Source: Methylobacterium sp. R2-1 (lineage in GTDB: Bacteria; Pseudomonadota; Alphaproteobacteria; Rhizobiales; Beijerinckiaceae). From it: a stretch of DNA of 64,000 nt. The notes beneath the pieces are model-generated. The model did no database searches. It saw only the letters and a list, made by a program, of their open reading frames with translations, and was not told the DNA's origin. A program made the translations under genes and the position numbers. Below, piece by piece: positions 9,154 to 19,200 of this stretch. The stretch is taken from the NCBI RefSeq assembly GCF_014191355.1, contig NZ_JACHWM010000004.1, forward strand, positions 124,001-188,000. The letters are read 5' to 3'. The first letter of the stretch is position 1; the number at the start of each line of letters is the position of its first letter.

Positions 9154-10188
9154 CTACCCGCCAGCGCTCCGTCGGCCGCGTGGTCTAGGGGAGGTCGGCG
9201 TGTTGTCACGGTTTTCGGTGAGAAGCTTCCGCCAACGTATCAGCCGCTCAAGGTCGACCCTGCCGTCGGCGACAGCGGCCTGCACGGCGCAGCCGGGTTC
9301 GTGCGCGTGTGTACAGTCGCGGAAGCGGCACGAGGGCGCGAGTTCGGTGATCTCGGCAAACAGGGTTGCGATTCCCTCCTCAGCGTCGCTGACGTGCAGC
9401 GTTCGCATCCCCGGCGTGTCGATCACCCAGCCGCCCCCCGCAATGGCGTGCAGCGAACGCGACGTTGTGGTGTGACGTCCCTTGGCGTCGTGCTCGCGAA
9501 TGCCTCCGGTCTCCTGAGGATGCACCTGCCCTGGACCGGCCAGGGTGTTGACCAGGGTTGATTTGCCGACACCGGAAGAGCCGACCAGCGCCACGGTCTG
9601 TCCCACCCCGCACCACGCGGCCAGGGTGCTTGCCGCCGCTGGAAGGCGGGGATTGACGGTTACGACGTCGAGCCCGCGCTGCAACGCGACGGCCTGGTCA
9701 CGGTAGGCGTCAATATCGGCTGCCATGTCGGCTTTGGTGAGCAAGATCACCGGATTTGTGCCGCCCTGATTGGCCAGAGCCAGATAGCGCTCCAGTCGGG
9801 CCTGATTGAAATCGGCATTGCAGGAGGTGACGATGAACAGCGTATCGACATTGGCCGCGGCGGGCTGAAGGGTTCTGCTGCCTTCGAGGCGTCGTTCCAG
9901 TACCGTCCTACGGTTCAGACGGCGGTGAAGCATGTGGGTCCGGGGATGAACCAGCACCCAATCGCCCACAGCGAAATCCCCGGTGTTGGTATGAACCGGA
10001 AGCGTCAGCTTGACCGCTCCGGTCTCCGATAGGGCAGTCAGGCGTGAGCGATGAACCGTAGCGATCCGCATGGGTGCGAGATCGATCTCGTGTGGTTCAC
10101 GCTGCTCTTCGAAGAAGGCGAGCCAACCCAGGCTCGCGAGCGGCACAGGTGGGAGGAGGTCGGGATGATCGGTCACCAGCCTGCACAT
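9154..10188 (-). CDS. rsgA: Ribosome small-subunit-dependent GTPase RsgA
   Basis: RsgA (YjeQ) is a circularly permuted GTPase that binds the 30S subunit and helps its late maturation. The permuted motif order is visible: an OB-fold N-terminus (residues about 45-95), then G4 LLTKADM, then G1 ALVGSSGVGKSTL, the switch-I stretch (RHTTTSRSL) and G3 VIDTPGM. The C-terminal zinc finger is present as CRFRDCTHAHEPGC. At 344 residues the length is normal. It lies alone, transcribed leftward, with no operon partner; the genomic context is therefore uninformative. The start is the first ATG of the frame and lacks a strong ribosome binding site, so it could be slightly different. Confidence 0.95.
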   Translation of the reverse strand: MCRLVTDHPDLLPPVPLASLGWLAFFEEQREPHEIDLAPMRIATVHRSRLTALSETGAVKLTLPVHTNTGDFAVGDWVLVHPRTHMLHRRLNRRTVLERRLEGSRTLQPAAANVDTLFIVTSCNADFNQARLERYLALANQGGTNPVILLTKADMAADIDAYRDQAVALQRGLDVVTVNPRLPAAASTLAAWCGVGQTVALVGSSGVGKSTLVNTLAGPGQVHPQETGGIREHDAKGRHTTTSRSLHAIAGGGWVIDTPGMRTLHVSDAEEGIATLFAEITELAPSCRFRDCTHAHEPGCAVQAAVADGRVDLERLIRWRKLLTENRDNTPTSPRPRGRRSAGG

Positions 10189-10400
10189 GACATGGCATTG
10201 GCCTCATGGCCAGCGCACAGCAACATGGTGCGCATTCCGCGTGCGTTCGGATCAGGCGACACTCTGCTTCTCGCACCCGCTGCCACGACAAGTCGGGCTG
10301 GGAACGTCAGCTGACTTGCAGCATGCAGATTTCTGAATCGAGAAGAGACCATCCGCCGCTCGTGAGCAAGGGTCCGCCGTTAGCGCTCACGGACGTTTCA

Positions 10401-10440
10401 TCGCTCGGCTGCGAGCCCGTTCGGGCTCGCAGCCGAGCGA
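10401..10440. terminator. Perfect 18-bp inverted repeat with GTTC loop
   Basis: TCGCTCGGCTGCGAGCCC, loop GTTC, and its exact complement form a 40-base hairpin. It lies 38 bases downstream of the leftward esterase gene, so it probably ends that transcript. No T-run follows on either strand, so an RNA-stability or REP-like role is possible. Confidence 0.55.
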
Positions 10441-10477
10441 CCGTCGTTGCCTAACAAGGCAGATCGTGAGCTCAAAC

Positions 10478-11737
10478 TTAGTGTTGTGTCGTATCACGTC
10501 CGCTTGCGTGAGCCATGAAGAAGCGCACCATCTCGCGGCTCGCGTCAGGACCGCGCGGATCCGTGTAGGTGCCATTCGGGCTGCCGCCGGACCAGGCATG
10601 GCCCGCGCCATGCAGAACCCACTGCTCCAACACCTCGCGGCCAGAACAATCGGACTGAACGATACGAGTGTAGGTCATGCCACCTGGGCTCTCACCGCGG
10701 GTGACGACCTTATCCAAGGCTTCCTCCGGCCTGGCCTGTGCGATGATGCGGTCGCCGTTGGCTGAGTTGACGGTGCGGTCTGCATCACCGTGGAAGACGA
10801 TGGTTGGGACCGAAGCGCGCGTTCCCAGCGGCTGGGCCGTCCCGCCGCCGCTCATGGCAGCAAAGGCGGAGGGCATATCCTTGGCTGCACCGTAGGGAAG
10901 CCCTGAGTGGACGCCGATCGCCGCGAACAGATCGGGGTAGGTCGCCGCCATAATCGCCGCAGCCGCTCCACCGGCCGACAGCCCCGCGGCGTAGACCCGC
11001 CTCGGATCGACGGAAAATTCGCGGATGACGTCTCGGGCAATACCGGCGATCAGCGATGGCTCGCCCGAATCGCGCTGCTGATCGGCAGCGTTGAACCAGT
11101 TCCAGCACTTCTGCATGTTGGCCGACTGAGGCTGACCGGGGTAGGCTACTAAGAAGGTGCACTCTTCGGCGAGCTCGTTCATCCGCGTCCCGGAAGCGAA
11201 GTCATCGGGCGACTGGGTGCAGCCGTGCAGCATGACGACGAGAGGAAGGGCTTGGCCTGTATAGCCGCTCGGGACATAGACCTTGTACGTCCGGCTGCCC
11301 GCCGCATTGGAGAATGTCCGCTCCTCGTATCGGGCCCCATCGGGTATCGCGATCGGAGATCTCTGAGGCGACCCAAGGCCTTCCTGGAGGCCGGAGATCG
11401 AGCCCATTTTAGGAAAGCGCCCGCGCAGGGATCGCAGGGTCTCTGCAAGCCCCTGCCGTTCTGAGGCACCGGTCCTGCCATGGGGTGCCTCACCGGCTGT
11501 TTCCTTTCCGAAGCTCGGTGCGGTCCACGCTCCACCAGGGTTCCGAGGCGCTACCATGTCGATGGTCGACCAGGGTCGTGCGGTGCTCTCGTCCGTGCGC
11601 GGCGTTTCCTCGTGCTTGTCCGCTTGCGGCTTGGCGGACGCCGAGCGTCCCTGAAGGAGTGCCATGGCTTGAGTAAGCTGGCCGGCGCGGGTGAGGCGTG
11701 TCACCTCACCCATGTCGATGCTGGAGAACGCGTTCAT
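10478..11737 (-). CDS. PHB depolymerase-family esterase
   Basis: A 419-residue alpha/beta hydrolase of the esterase_PHB family (LpqC-like). The oxyanion-side HGCTQ motif (VVMLHGCTQSPDDF) and the nucleophile elbow GLSAGG are visible. An Asp in FHGDADRTV and a His in HGAGHAWSGG complete the likely triad. The first 140 residues are the family's long polar N-terminal extension (GEVTRLTRAGQLTQAMALLQ). The ATG at 11737 follows AGGATT at proper spacing; an earlier in-frame start at 11788 is less likely. No signal peptide is visible, so the enzyme may act inside the cell on polyhydroxybutyrate granules or other esters. The small protein at 11811-12230 precedes it in the same direction, 73 bases away, and may be cotranscribed. 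Confidence 0.9.
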   Translation of the reverse strand: MNAFSSIDMGEVTRLTRAGQLTQAMALLQGRSASAKPQADKHEETPRTDESTARPWSTIDMVAPRNPGGAWTAPSFGKETAGEAPHGRTGASERQGLAETLRSLRGRFPKMGSISGLQEGLGSPQRSPIAIPDGARYEERTFSNAAGSRTYKVYVPSGYTGQALPLVVMLHGCTQSPDDFASGTRMNELAEECTFLVAYPGQPQSANMQKCWNWFNAADQQRDSGEPSLIAGIARDVIREFSVDPRRVYAAGLSAGGAAAAIMAATYPDLFAAIGVHSGLPYGAAKDMPSAFAAMSGGGTAQPLGTRASVPTIVFHGDADRTVNSANGDRIIAQARPEEALDKVVTRGESPGGMTYTRIVQSDCSGREVLEQWVLHGAGHAWSGGSPNGTYTDPRGPDASREMVRFFMAHASGRDTTQH

Positions 11738-11810
11738 GATCACAATCCTGAATGAGGTCGACGGACCGGAGCGAGGGTCCGGTTTCACTTCGAAGGGGTG
11801 AGGCGAGAGA

Positions 11811-12230
11811 TCAGGCCGTACGGTCGGCCAGGGCTTCCTTGACCGCCGGTCTGGCGTGAAAGGCGCCGAGCACCTGCACGGAGGCGATGGCGGCGCGGGC
11901 GAGTTCCGGCGTCACATCGGGGGCGATGCTGGCGAGGCCGAGAACCTGGATGTGGAGCGGAGTGCCCGCATCTCTTGCCGCTTCCAGATCCTGCCGGGTG
12001 TAATGAGAGAGGCCCAGGCTGAGTTTCTTACGGACCACAGACTGAGTAACGGCATCACCCTGACGGTCAAGCTGGTTGCGCACGGCCGTTCGGATGAAGT
12101 CGGCGCGATTGGCGTAGAAGCCGTCGCGGACCAAGAGATCGATACGGCCGAGATCGACAAAGCCGAGGTTGATCGTCAGCTTTTCGCTCTCCGGCGCTCT
12201 AAGCCTGAGGTCGGGAACATCGCCTGCCAT
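11811..12230 (-). CDS. CopG/ribbon-helix-helix-like regulatory protein
   Basis: A 139-residue cytoplasmic protein. Residues about 12-60 look like a ribbon-helix-helix DNA-binding unit: a short strand EKLTINLGFVDLGRID followed by LVRDGFYANRADFIRTAVR, with the family's hydrophobic spacing. The C-terminal 70 residues are Ala/Leu-rich helices. Two ATGs (12236 and 12230) follow a GAGGAGG element; the second has the better spacing. It precedes the PHB-type esterase gene, and this pairing recurs in related bacteria as far as I recall. An inverted repeat just upstream (12249-12276) is a candidate autoregulatory operator. Confidence 0.7.
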   Translation of the reverse strand: MAGDVPDLRLRAPESEKLTINLGFVDLGRIDLLVRDGFYANRADFIRTAVRNQLDRQGDAVTQSVVRKKLSLGLSHYTRQDLEAARDAGTPLHIQVLGLASIAPDVTPELARAAIASVQVLGAFHARPAVKEALADRTA

Positions 12231-12248
12231 CCTCATACCCTCCTCAGA

Positions 12249-12276
12249 CCATCTCGTTGGATGGTCCTGAGATGGT
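12249..12276. promoter_or_regulatory. Inverted repeat, candidate operator
   Basis: ACCATCTC and GAGATGGT lie in opposite orientation 12 bases apart, with a third half-like GGATGGTCC between them. The repeat sits 19-46 bases upstream of the start of the RHH-like gene, overlapping where its promoter should be. RHH proteins commonly bind such repeats; direct binding is inferred. Confidence 0.4.
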
Positions 12277-13286
12277 ACGCTTGTGTTGCCATACAAGGGT
12301 AGGCTTATGCGACCGACCGAGCTGAGTTCGAGATCAATGACGCGCCTGCCATCTCGGATCATGCGCGGACTCCTCGACGCTGCCGGTCGTTTCGAGGCGT
12401 GACTTCGAACGGATAGGTGAGCGCATCGGTCTGCGTCTAACTGGCGTCCTCACAGACTGGCTGGGCCCCTGCGGGCGCGGGAGCCGAGCGCACCTTGGCC
12501 ACCCTTGTGGCGGCGCATCGAAATGTTCGCTGACGGCAACCAGCGAATTGAGTTTGCGGAAGGCCTGCTGTGTGGAGGCGACCGGCCAATATGGCGGCCG
12601 TCGCCAAAGCTCCGGAAGTGGCGCACAGATGAACAAACGGCGTGCAATTCCCTGATCCCAAGTGGATATTCAAGGTGCTGCCGCTGAAGGTCCGATTGGG
12701 GTGGAGAGCCATCGCCGAATCCTGACCACATCGCGGACGCTGGGTTTTGCGCCCCTTCTGGTCACTCGGATGGCCGCATGAGCGCGCAAGAGACAAATCA
12801 ATAAAATTCAGCAGGAAAATACAGCAAATATTGCTAAACTCGCGAAGACGAACTATTGAAATCTCAATTAGAATGAATTATTAGTCAAAGAGTATCGAAA
12901 TTACTACGATGAGGAGCAAAAAATCACTTTGCATTCTGAAAACACAGATGACGTGCGACTGGAATATCTGGCCGTAAAAGTGATTGCTTGGAGCGGCCGC
13001 GGCCATTTTTTCCTATCGGCCTGCCTGAACTGGCCATATCCCACGCATTGCACTCGATTTTCTGAATATTGCAAATATAAGAAATAAGGCGCCGGCTTCG
13101 CTCAACTATGCTTTTGCGGACACAGAACATGCACCTTCTTCGATAGGTGTGTTTCAGATTAATCATTCATTAACCAGTTTTGTCAGAGCTGAAGGTCGGT
13201 ACGTTACCCAGTCCTGGGAACGAGCCTCTCCTTAGCTCGTCGGCTGATCTGCAATCGCGCGGTCGCCGGTCTCAAGAGTCGCAAAG
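12277..13286. other. Long gene-poor region upstream of the autotransporter
   Basis: About 1 kb without a supported gene. The left part (12370-12780) is GC-rich and contains a repeated motif also found at 26.4 and 51.6 kb. The right part (about 12800-13180) is strikingly AT-rich for this replicon, as expected for a strongly regulated or silenced promoter region. Short frames, including an 80-codon leftward one at 12924-13166, have atypical codons and no ribosome binding site and are not called. Confidence 0.5.
12631..12702. repeat. Short dispersed repeat, inverted pair
   Basis: CTGATCCCAAGTGGATATTC at 12652-12671 is an imperfect reverse complement of GAAGGTCCGATTGGGGT at 12686-12702. The same motif recurs as CTGACCCCAATCGGACATTC at 26389-26408, next to an IS3 remnant, and as GAAGGTCCGATTGGGGTCGGG at 51583-51603. 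The 12.6 and 26.4 kb copies also share a GAACAAACGGC block upstream. It looks like an insertion-sequence end or a small dispersed repeat. Confidence 0.55.
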
Positions 13287-16200
13287 ATGTCATCCGTTTT
13301 CGCTTCGACGTCCTCGTCGCAGGCCGCGCCGGTCCTCCACGAGAAGCGTCTGGCATTGCTCGCTGGTGTCAGCATCCTTGCGATGGCCGTCGTCTTGCCG
13401 GCGGTTGCGGCAGATCGGCCGACCCCATCCGTGTCTCGGGGGGAGAAGGGGCCGAATGGAAGCGCTGGCATCTTCGGCTTCTGGGCAAGGGATGCGATCG
13501 CTGGCAAGCCGGGTGGCAACGTCAATCTCGCCGATGTCGACGTCAGTGCCGCCCAGAAGGATCCCGCAAGCACCATCGAGATGGGATCGAAAGGTGGCGA
13601 CGGCGGCTCGGGCGATGCCAGCGGCACCGCCTCGGTGCCCGGAGCTGATGGTGGCCCCGCTGGCAACGTTACCGTCTCGCTCGCCGATCAAGTGTCAGGC
13701 CGGGGCGATCAGAAATCCGCCGCGCCTCGCATCCGGGTCTATTCGCAGGGTGGCAACGGCGGTGGAGCGCAGAAGGATGTCGGGGGTGGCGGGTCGGCCG
13801 GATCGGTCGGCCTGACGCTGTCGTCCACCGTTTCGACGGAGGGAGCCTCGTTCCTCGGGGTTCGCGTCAGCTCGATCGGTGGAAACGCGGGCAATGGTGG
13901 AACCGACGCATCGAAAACGGAGGCCAAGAAGGGCGGCGCAAGCGGCGATGTGACCCTGGAGATCCTGCCGTCCGGCGGCGTGTCCACGACCGGAAAAGGG
14001 GCGACGGCCGTCATTGTCGAGTCCCTCGGCGGGGCGGGCTCCGTCCGCGGCAGCGGGACCTTCTACAGCAATCCCTTCGTGACGAAGGGCGGATCGGCCG
14101 GCAGGGCTACCCTCACCAATGGCGGACGCATCGAGACGACGGGCGACCACGCCATCGGCGCACTCGTGCAGAGCGTCGGCGGAACTGGCGGTGAGCAGAA
14201 CACGACCGGAGGCGGTCGACCCGGCGAGAAGGGTGGGGATGCCGCCTCCGTGACTGCCACCAACGACGGCAGCATCAAGACATCCGGCCAGTACGCCTTC
14301 GGCGTGCTCGCTCAATCCGTCGGCGGCAAGGGCGGCCAGGGCGGCGGCGCGAGCTTCAGTGGGGGCGACGGCGGTGATGCCGGCAACGGCGGCGCCGTCA
14401 AAGTCACGAACCATGGAACGATCGAGACCGGCGGTCTCGGCGCAATCGGCGTGATCGCGCAGAGCATCGGAGGCGGCAAACCCCTCGACGCACTCCAAGT
14501 CGTTCCGGTGAAGGAGCGCTCCGGCGGCGGAGCCGGCGGTTTCGGCGCCGGCTTGTTCTTCGGATCAGGCGGCGCCGGCGGGCAAGGCGGCATCGGCGGC
14601 AAAGTTGATGTCATGAACGACGGATCTATTCTGACGGCTGGCAACAAGGCCTACGGTGTTCTGGCCCAGAGCATCGGCGGCGGCGGTGGTGGCGGTGGAA
14701 AAGCCCAGGCGTTCGGCTTCTTTTTCGACGTCGCGCTCGGCGGTGACGGCGGCATCGGCGGCAAGGGGCAGGACGTCAGCGTCACGACGAAGGCGAGGAC
14801 GACCAACGGCGATCCCGTGACGATTGAGACGAAGGGTGATGAGGCTGCCGCCATCCTGGCCCAGTCGATCGGCGGCGGCGGCGGAATCGGCGGTGATGCC
14901 GTGTCACGTGCAGCCGGCCTCGTCATCACCGTCGCGACGTCGAACGGCGGATCCGGCGGAAAGGGCAACAGTGCCGGCAAGGTCGACGTCGACAACGCCG
15001 CCGACATCACCACTCAGGGGTCCCGTTCCTACGGCATCGAAGCGCTGAGCATCGGAGGCGGCGGCGGTGTCGGCGGGGCCTCGATCGCTACCGCCATCGG
15101 CGCTTCCGTTCCCAAACTCGGCCCCATCAACATCGTCGTCGCCTCGGCGCAGGGCGGCGTCGGCGGAGAGGGCGCCACCGGTGGTCGGGTCGAGGTCACG
15201 AATTCCGGCTCGGTGCGGACCGGCGGCGGCGACGCCGCCGGCATCCTGGCCTTGAGCGTCGGTGGCGGCGGCGGCTCCGGCGGCCTCGCCGACACCTTCA
15301 GCCTGTCGGTGACGGGCAGCGAGAAGGGCAAGGACGACGTCCTGTCGATTTCGGTCAACACCGCGCTCGGAGGCAGCGGCGGGGCCGGCGGCACCGCGGA
15401 CACGGTGAAGGTCACCAATTCCGGCGAGATCGTCACCACCGGGTCGCAGGCCGCCGGCATTGCCGCCTACAGCATCGGCGGCGGCGGCGGTGTGGGCGGC
15501 AGCGCCGACGTGATGCAGCGGGCCGTCGGCAAGGGCTACGCGATGGCGATCAACGGGGTTCTCGGCGGGACCGGCGGCAGCGGCAACAAGGGCGGACGTG
15601 TCGAGCTCACCAACACCGGTGCGATCGAGACCCAGGGCTACGCGGCGAACGGCATCCACGCGATGAGCGTCGGCGGCGGCGGCGGCGCGGGCGGATCCGG
15701 CGAGGTCAAGACGATCACCGGCATCAAGGCGGCCGATCTCGGGATCGGCGGCGGCGACACGGTGATCGGCCTGCTCCCGGTGAAGCCGAAGACGATGTCC
15801 ATCAACGGCGTCGTCGGCGGCAGTGGCGGAAAGGGCAGCGATGCGGGCAGCCTCGACCTCACGAATGCCGGAAGCATCCGGACCTGGGGGGCGGATGCCC
15901 GCGGCATCTTCGCCCAGAGCATCGGCGGCGGCGGCGGCGCGGCCCCCATCGGCATGGCCGAACCATCGAACAAGGTGCAGTTGAGCCAGGTCGTCGGCGG
16001 CAAGGGCGGTACGGCCGGCAATGGCGGTGACCTGATCGTGCGCAACACCGGCGCAGTCGACACGTTCCGTGACGGCGCCTACGCGATCCAGGTGCAATCC
16101 GTCGGCGGCGGCGGTGGCAGCGGCGGCTCGGCCTCCAGTTCGGCCGGCGATTCCTTCAAGAGCGAACTCGCAAAGGATACCGGCAAGTTTATCGGAACCG

Positions 16201-19200
16201 GGATGATGCTAGGCTGGAAGTTACTCGACGACCTCTTCCGCTCGTCTTCCTCCGTCGGCGGGGGCGCCATCATGCCGAAGTTTCTCAGCGAGCGGGACTA
16301 CAAGCCCGAGATTCCGTTCTCCGTCTCGTACAACACCGCGCTCGGCGGAGCGGGCGGAGCAGGCGGCAAGGGTGGCGACGTCACTGTCACCAATGCCGGA
16401 AACCTGACGACCTATGGCAATTCTGCATCGGCCATCTTCGCACAGTCGATCGGCGGCGGCGGCGGCAATGCAGGCAACGCAAACATTTCAGGCGGCAAGA
16501 TCATCAACCTGAAGAGCGCGACCGGCGGTGACGGCGGCGCCAACGGAGAGGGCGGCAAAGTCGAGGTCGACAACAGCAAATTGATCGTCACCAATGGAGC
16601 CTCGTCCTTCGGCATCCTGGCTCAGTCAGTCGGCGGTGGCGGCGGAACGGCCACCACCGGTGCCGACAAATCCGGCTGGGATCCGGTGACGTCCATCAGC
16701 GAGTTTGCCGGTTATCAGACAGTGACGGGCGGCCAGAACGGCGCGAGGGGCCGCGGGGGTGAAGTCACGGTCAGAAACACCGGATCGATCACCACGCATG
16801 GGCTCGAAGCCCACGGCATCCTGGCCCAGTCGATCGGCGGCGGTGGCGGCGTCTCCGTCCTGAACGTCAACGATCCCTACAACCTGATCAGCTTGAAGGG
16901 CGCACTCACGGCGGCAGAGAAGAAGGCCATCTTCGACGCATCCGGGATTGACGTGGACAAGGAGATTTCCGCCCTCGAAGCGTCGGAGAAGGCAAAGGAC
17001 AAGACCAAGGACAACAACAAGAAGGCGACCATCGACGCCCGCGTCGGCGGCACCGGAGCGACCGAGGACGGTGGCGTGGTCACGGTCCGCGGCACCGGCT
17101 CGATCGAGACCGGCGGCGTCGCGGCCTTCGGCATCTTCGCACAGTCGATCGGCGGCGGCGGCGGTCTCTCGACGAACGGTCAGGCGGATCTCGCCACGAT
17201 GGCTGGGCGCATTGGCGGGACAGGCGGCGCCAAGGGCGACGGCGGCAAGGTGAGCGTCGCCCTCGAGGGGGGCACCCGGGTCGAGACCGCCGGCACCGCC
17301 GCCTACGGCATCTTCGCGCAATCGATCGGCGGCGGCGGCGGATACGGCGGCACTACGCAGAACACGCCGGCCTTCGTAACGGCCGGCAAGACGACCGGCG
17401 ACGGCGGCATAGTTGAGATCACCCTCGACCGGGGAGCTTCCGTGCTGACGCACGGCCGGAAGGCTCATGGCATCTTCGCGCAAAGCCTCGGCGCGGGCGG
17501 TGGGTGGGTCACCGACTTGTCCGATCGGACCGACTTCACCGCGATGGGAACGAGCCGCGCCGAAGTCTCCGGAAAGGGGGGAGCGATCGATGTCGCCTCG
17601 AAGGGAACGATCGCGAGCCTGGGGGCGGACGCCTACGCGATCGTTGCGCAAAGTGGAGTGCAGCGCACTGATGGCTCGATCGATCCCGACCGGACGGGTG
17701 GCACAATCAAGATTACAGTCGACGGCATCGTCAGCGGCGGCAGCGGCAGTGGTGCTGGCATCCGACTCGACGGCGGCGCGAACAACACGATCACCGTCTC
17801 CGAGGACGGCAACGTCAGCGCCCTATCGGGACGCGCGATCATCGGCTCGGTGGCACAGGACACGCTGACCAACCGCGGCATCATCGTGGGTGACATCGAT
17901 CTGAGAGGCGCAGGTCCAGGCGCGGGCGACATCTTCGTGAACGGCGCTCCTGGCCAGAGCGGAGCACTCCTCCTCACGGGATTGCACGGAATTATCGATC
18001 TCGGCTCAGCCGGCCGTCTGACCAACCATGGTGTCATCGACGTCGGCGGTGCCGGCAAAGTCACTGATCTGAATGTGATCGGAAACTTCATCCAATCGCA
18101 GAGCGGCCAACTGCTCATTGATATCGATGCCCTGGCATCCGACAAAACATTACAAAATGACCATCTAAAAGTGAGCGGCTCGGTCGATCTGCGAGGAACG
18201 GTGCGGCCGAACGTGATGGGAAGCCTTCTTCCGGGCGACTACACCTTCCTGACCGCCCGCACGATCCAGTCGCTGAGCGCCGATGCACCGAACACGGCGA
18301 TCCAGTCCGACTCCGTGCCGGTGTCTTGGGCGATCGTGCGGACCGGAGAAAATGTGGCCCTCCGGCCAACCGCGAACTTCGTTTCCCCCCTCGGCATGAC
18401 CCTGACCAGCGACCAGCGCGCAGCAGCCGGGGCGTTGCAGGAGCTGTGGAACGTGGGCTCGCGCCCCCAGGCCACCGTGTTCGCCGACTTCCTCTCGGTC
18501 CGAAGCAAGTCGAGCTACGCCGCCGCTCTCGACGACCTCAATCCCGAATCCGTTCAGAACGTGCTGCATGGCCGCGCGTCCGACGCCCGCGCCGGGCTGC
18601 AGCGGGCGAACAGCTGCCCCGCCTTCACGGGGACCGGCACCCTGCAACAGGAAGGCGACTGCGTGTGGGGCCGAGTGGCCGCGGGCCAGACCGCAATGTT
18701 CGGCACGCCGGACGACGGCGGCTTCCGACAGAGTTCTCTGAGCTACCAGAGCGGCATGCAGACCGAGTTCGCGCGGGATTGGTTCTTTGGGCTGACGGGC
18801 GCCTACACCCGGGCCTATTTGCGCGATGCCGATCAGGTCAGCGGGTCGATGGCCGATGCGGCCGACATCGCCATCGCCCTCAAGCATCAGGTGGGCCCCT
18901 GGCTGTTCGCCGCCTCGACGAACGTCGGTTACGCTTGGTCGGACAACCGTCGGTCGATCAACATCGGCAACAGCAGCTGGCTTGCCCGCAGCAAGTCGGA
19001 AGTGCTGACGGCAGCCGGCCGGCTGAGAGCGAGCTACCAGTTCCTGTTCGATGGCTGGTACATCAGGCCCTACGCTGAGGTCGACGTGCTCTACACCCAT
19101 AGTCCCGGCTATTCGGAAACCGGCGCGCAGGCCCTGAACCTCGATGTCCGCGAACTGCACAAGTCGCTGTTCGCGTTCAGCCCCAACGTCGAGATCGGCG

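Noticed and set aside
12924..13166. Leftward 80-codon gene in the AT-rich leader
   Set aside because: Codons are atypical, there is no ribosome binding site, and the Cys/Arg-rich product resembles no protein.
13695..19160. Several long leftward open frames opposite the autotransporter (such as 14904-16097, 16626-17651, 18165-19160)
   Set aside because: They are mirror frames of the GGC/GCC-rich repeats, have no ribosome binding sites or family motifs, and are explained by the codon bias of the rightward gene.
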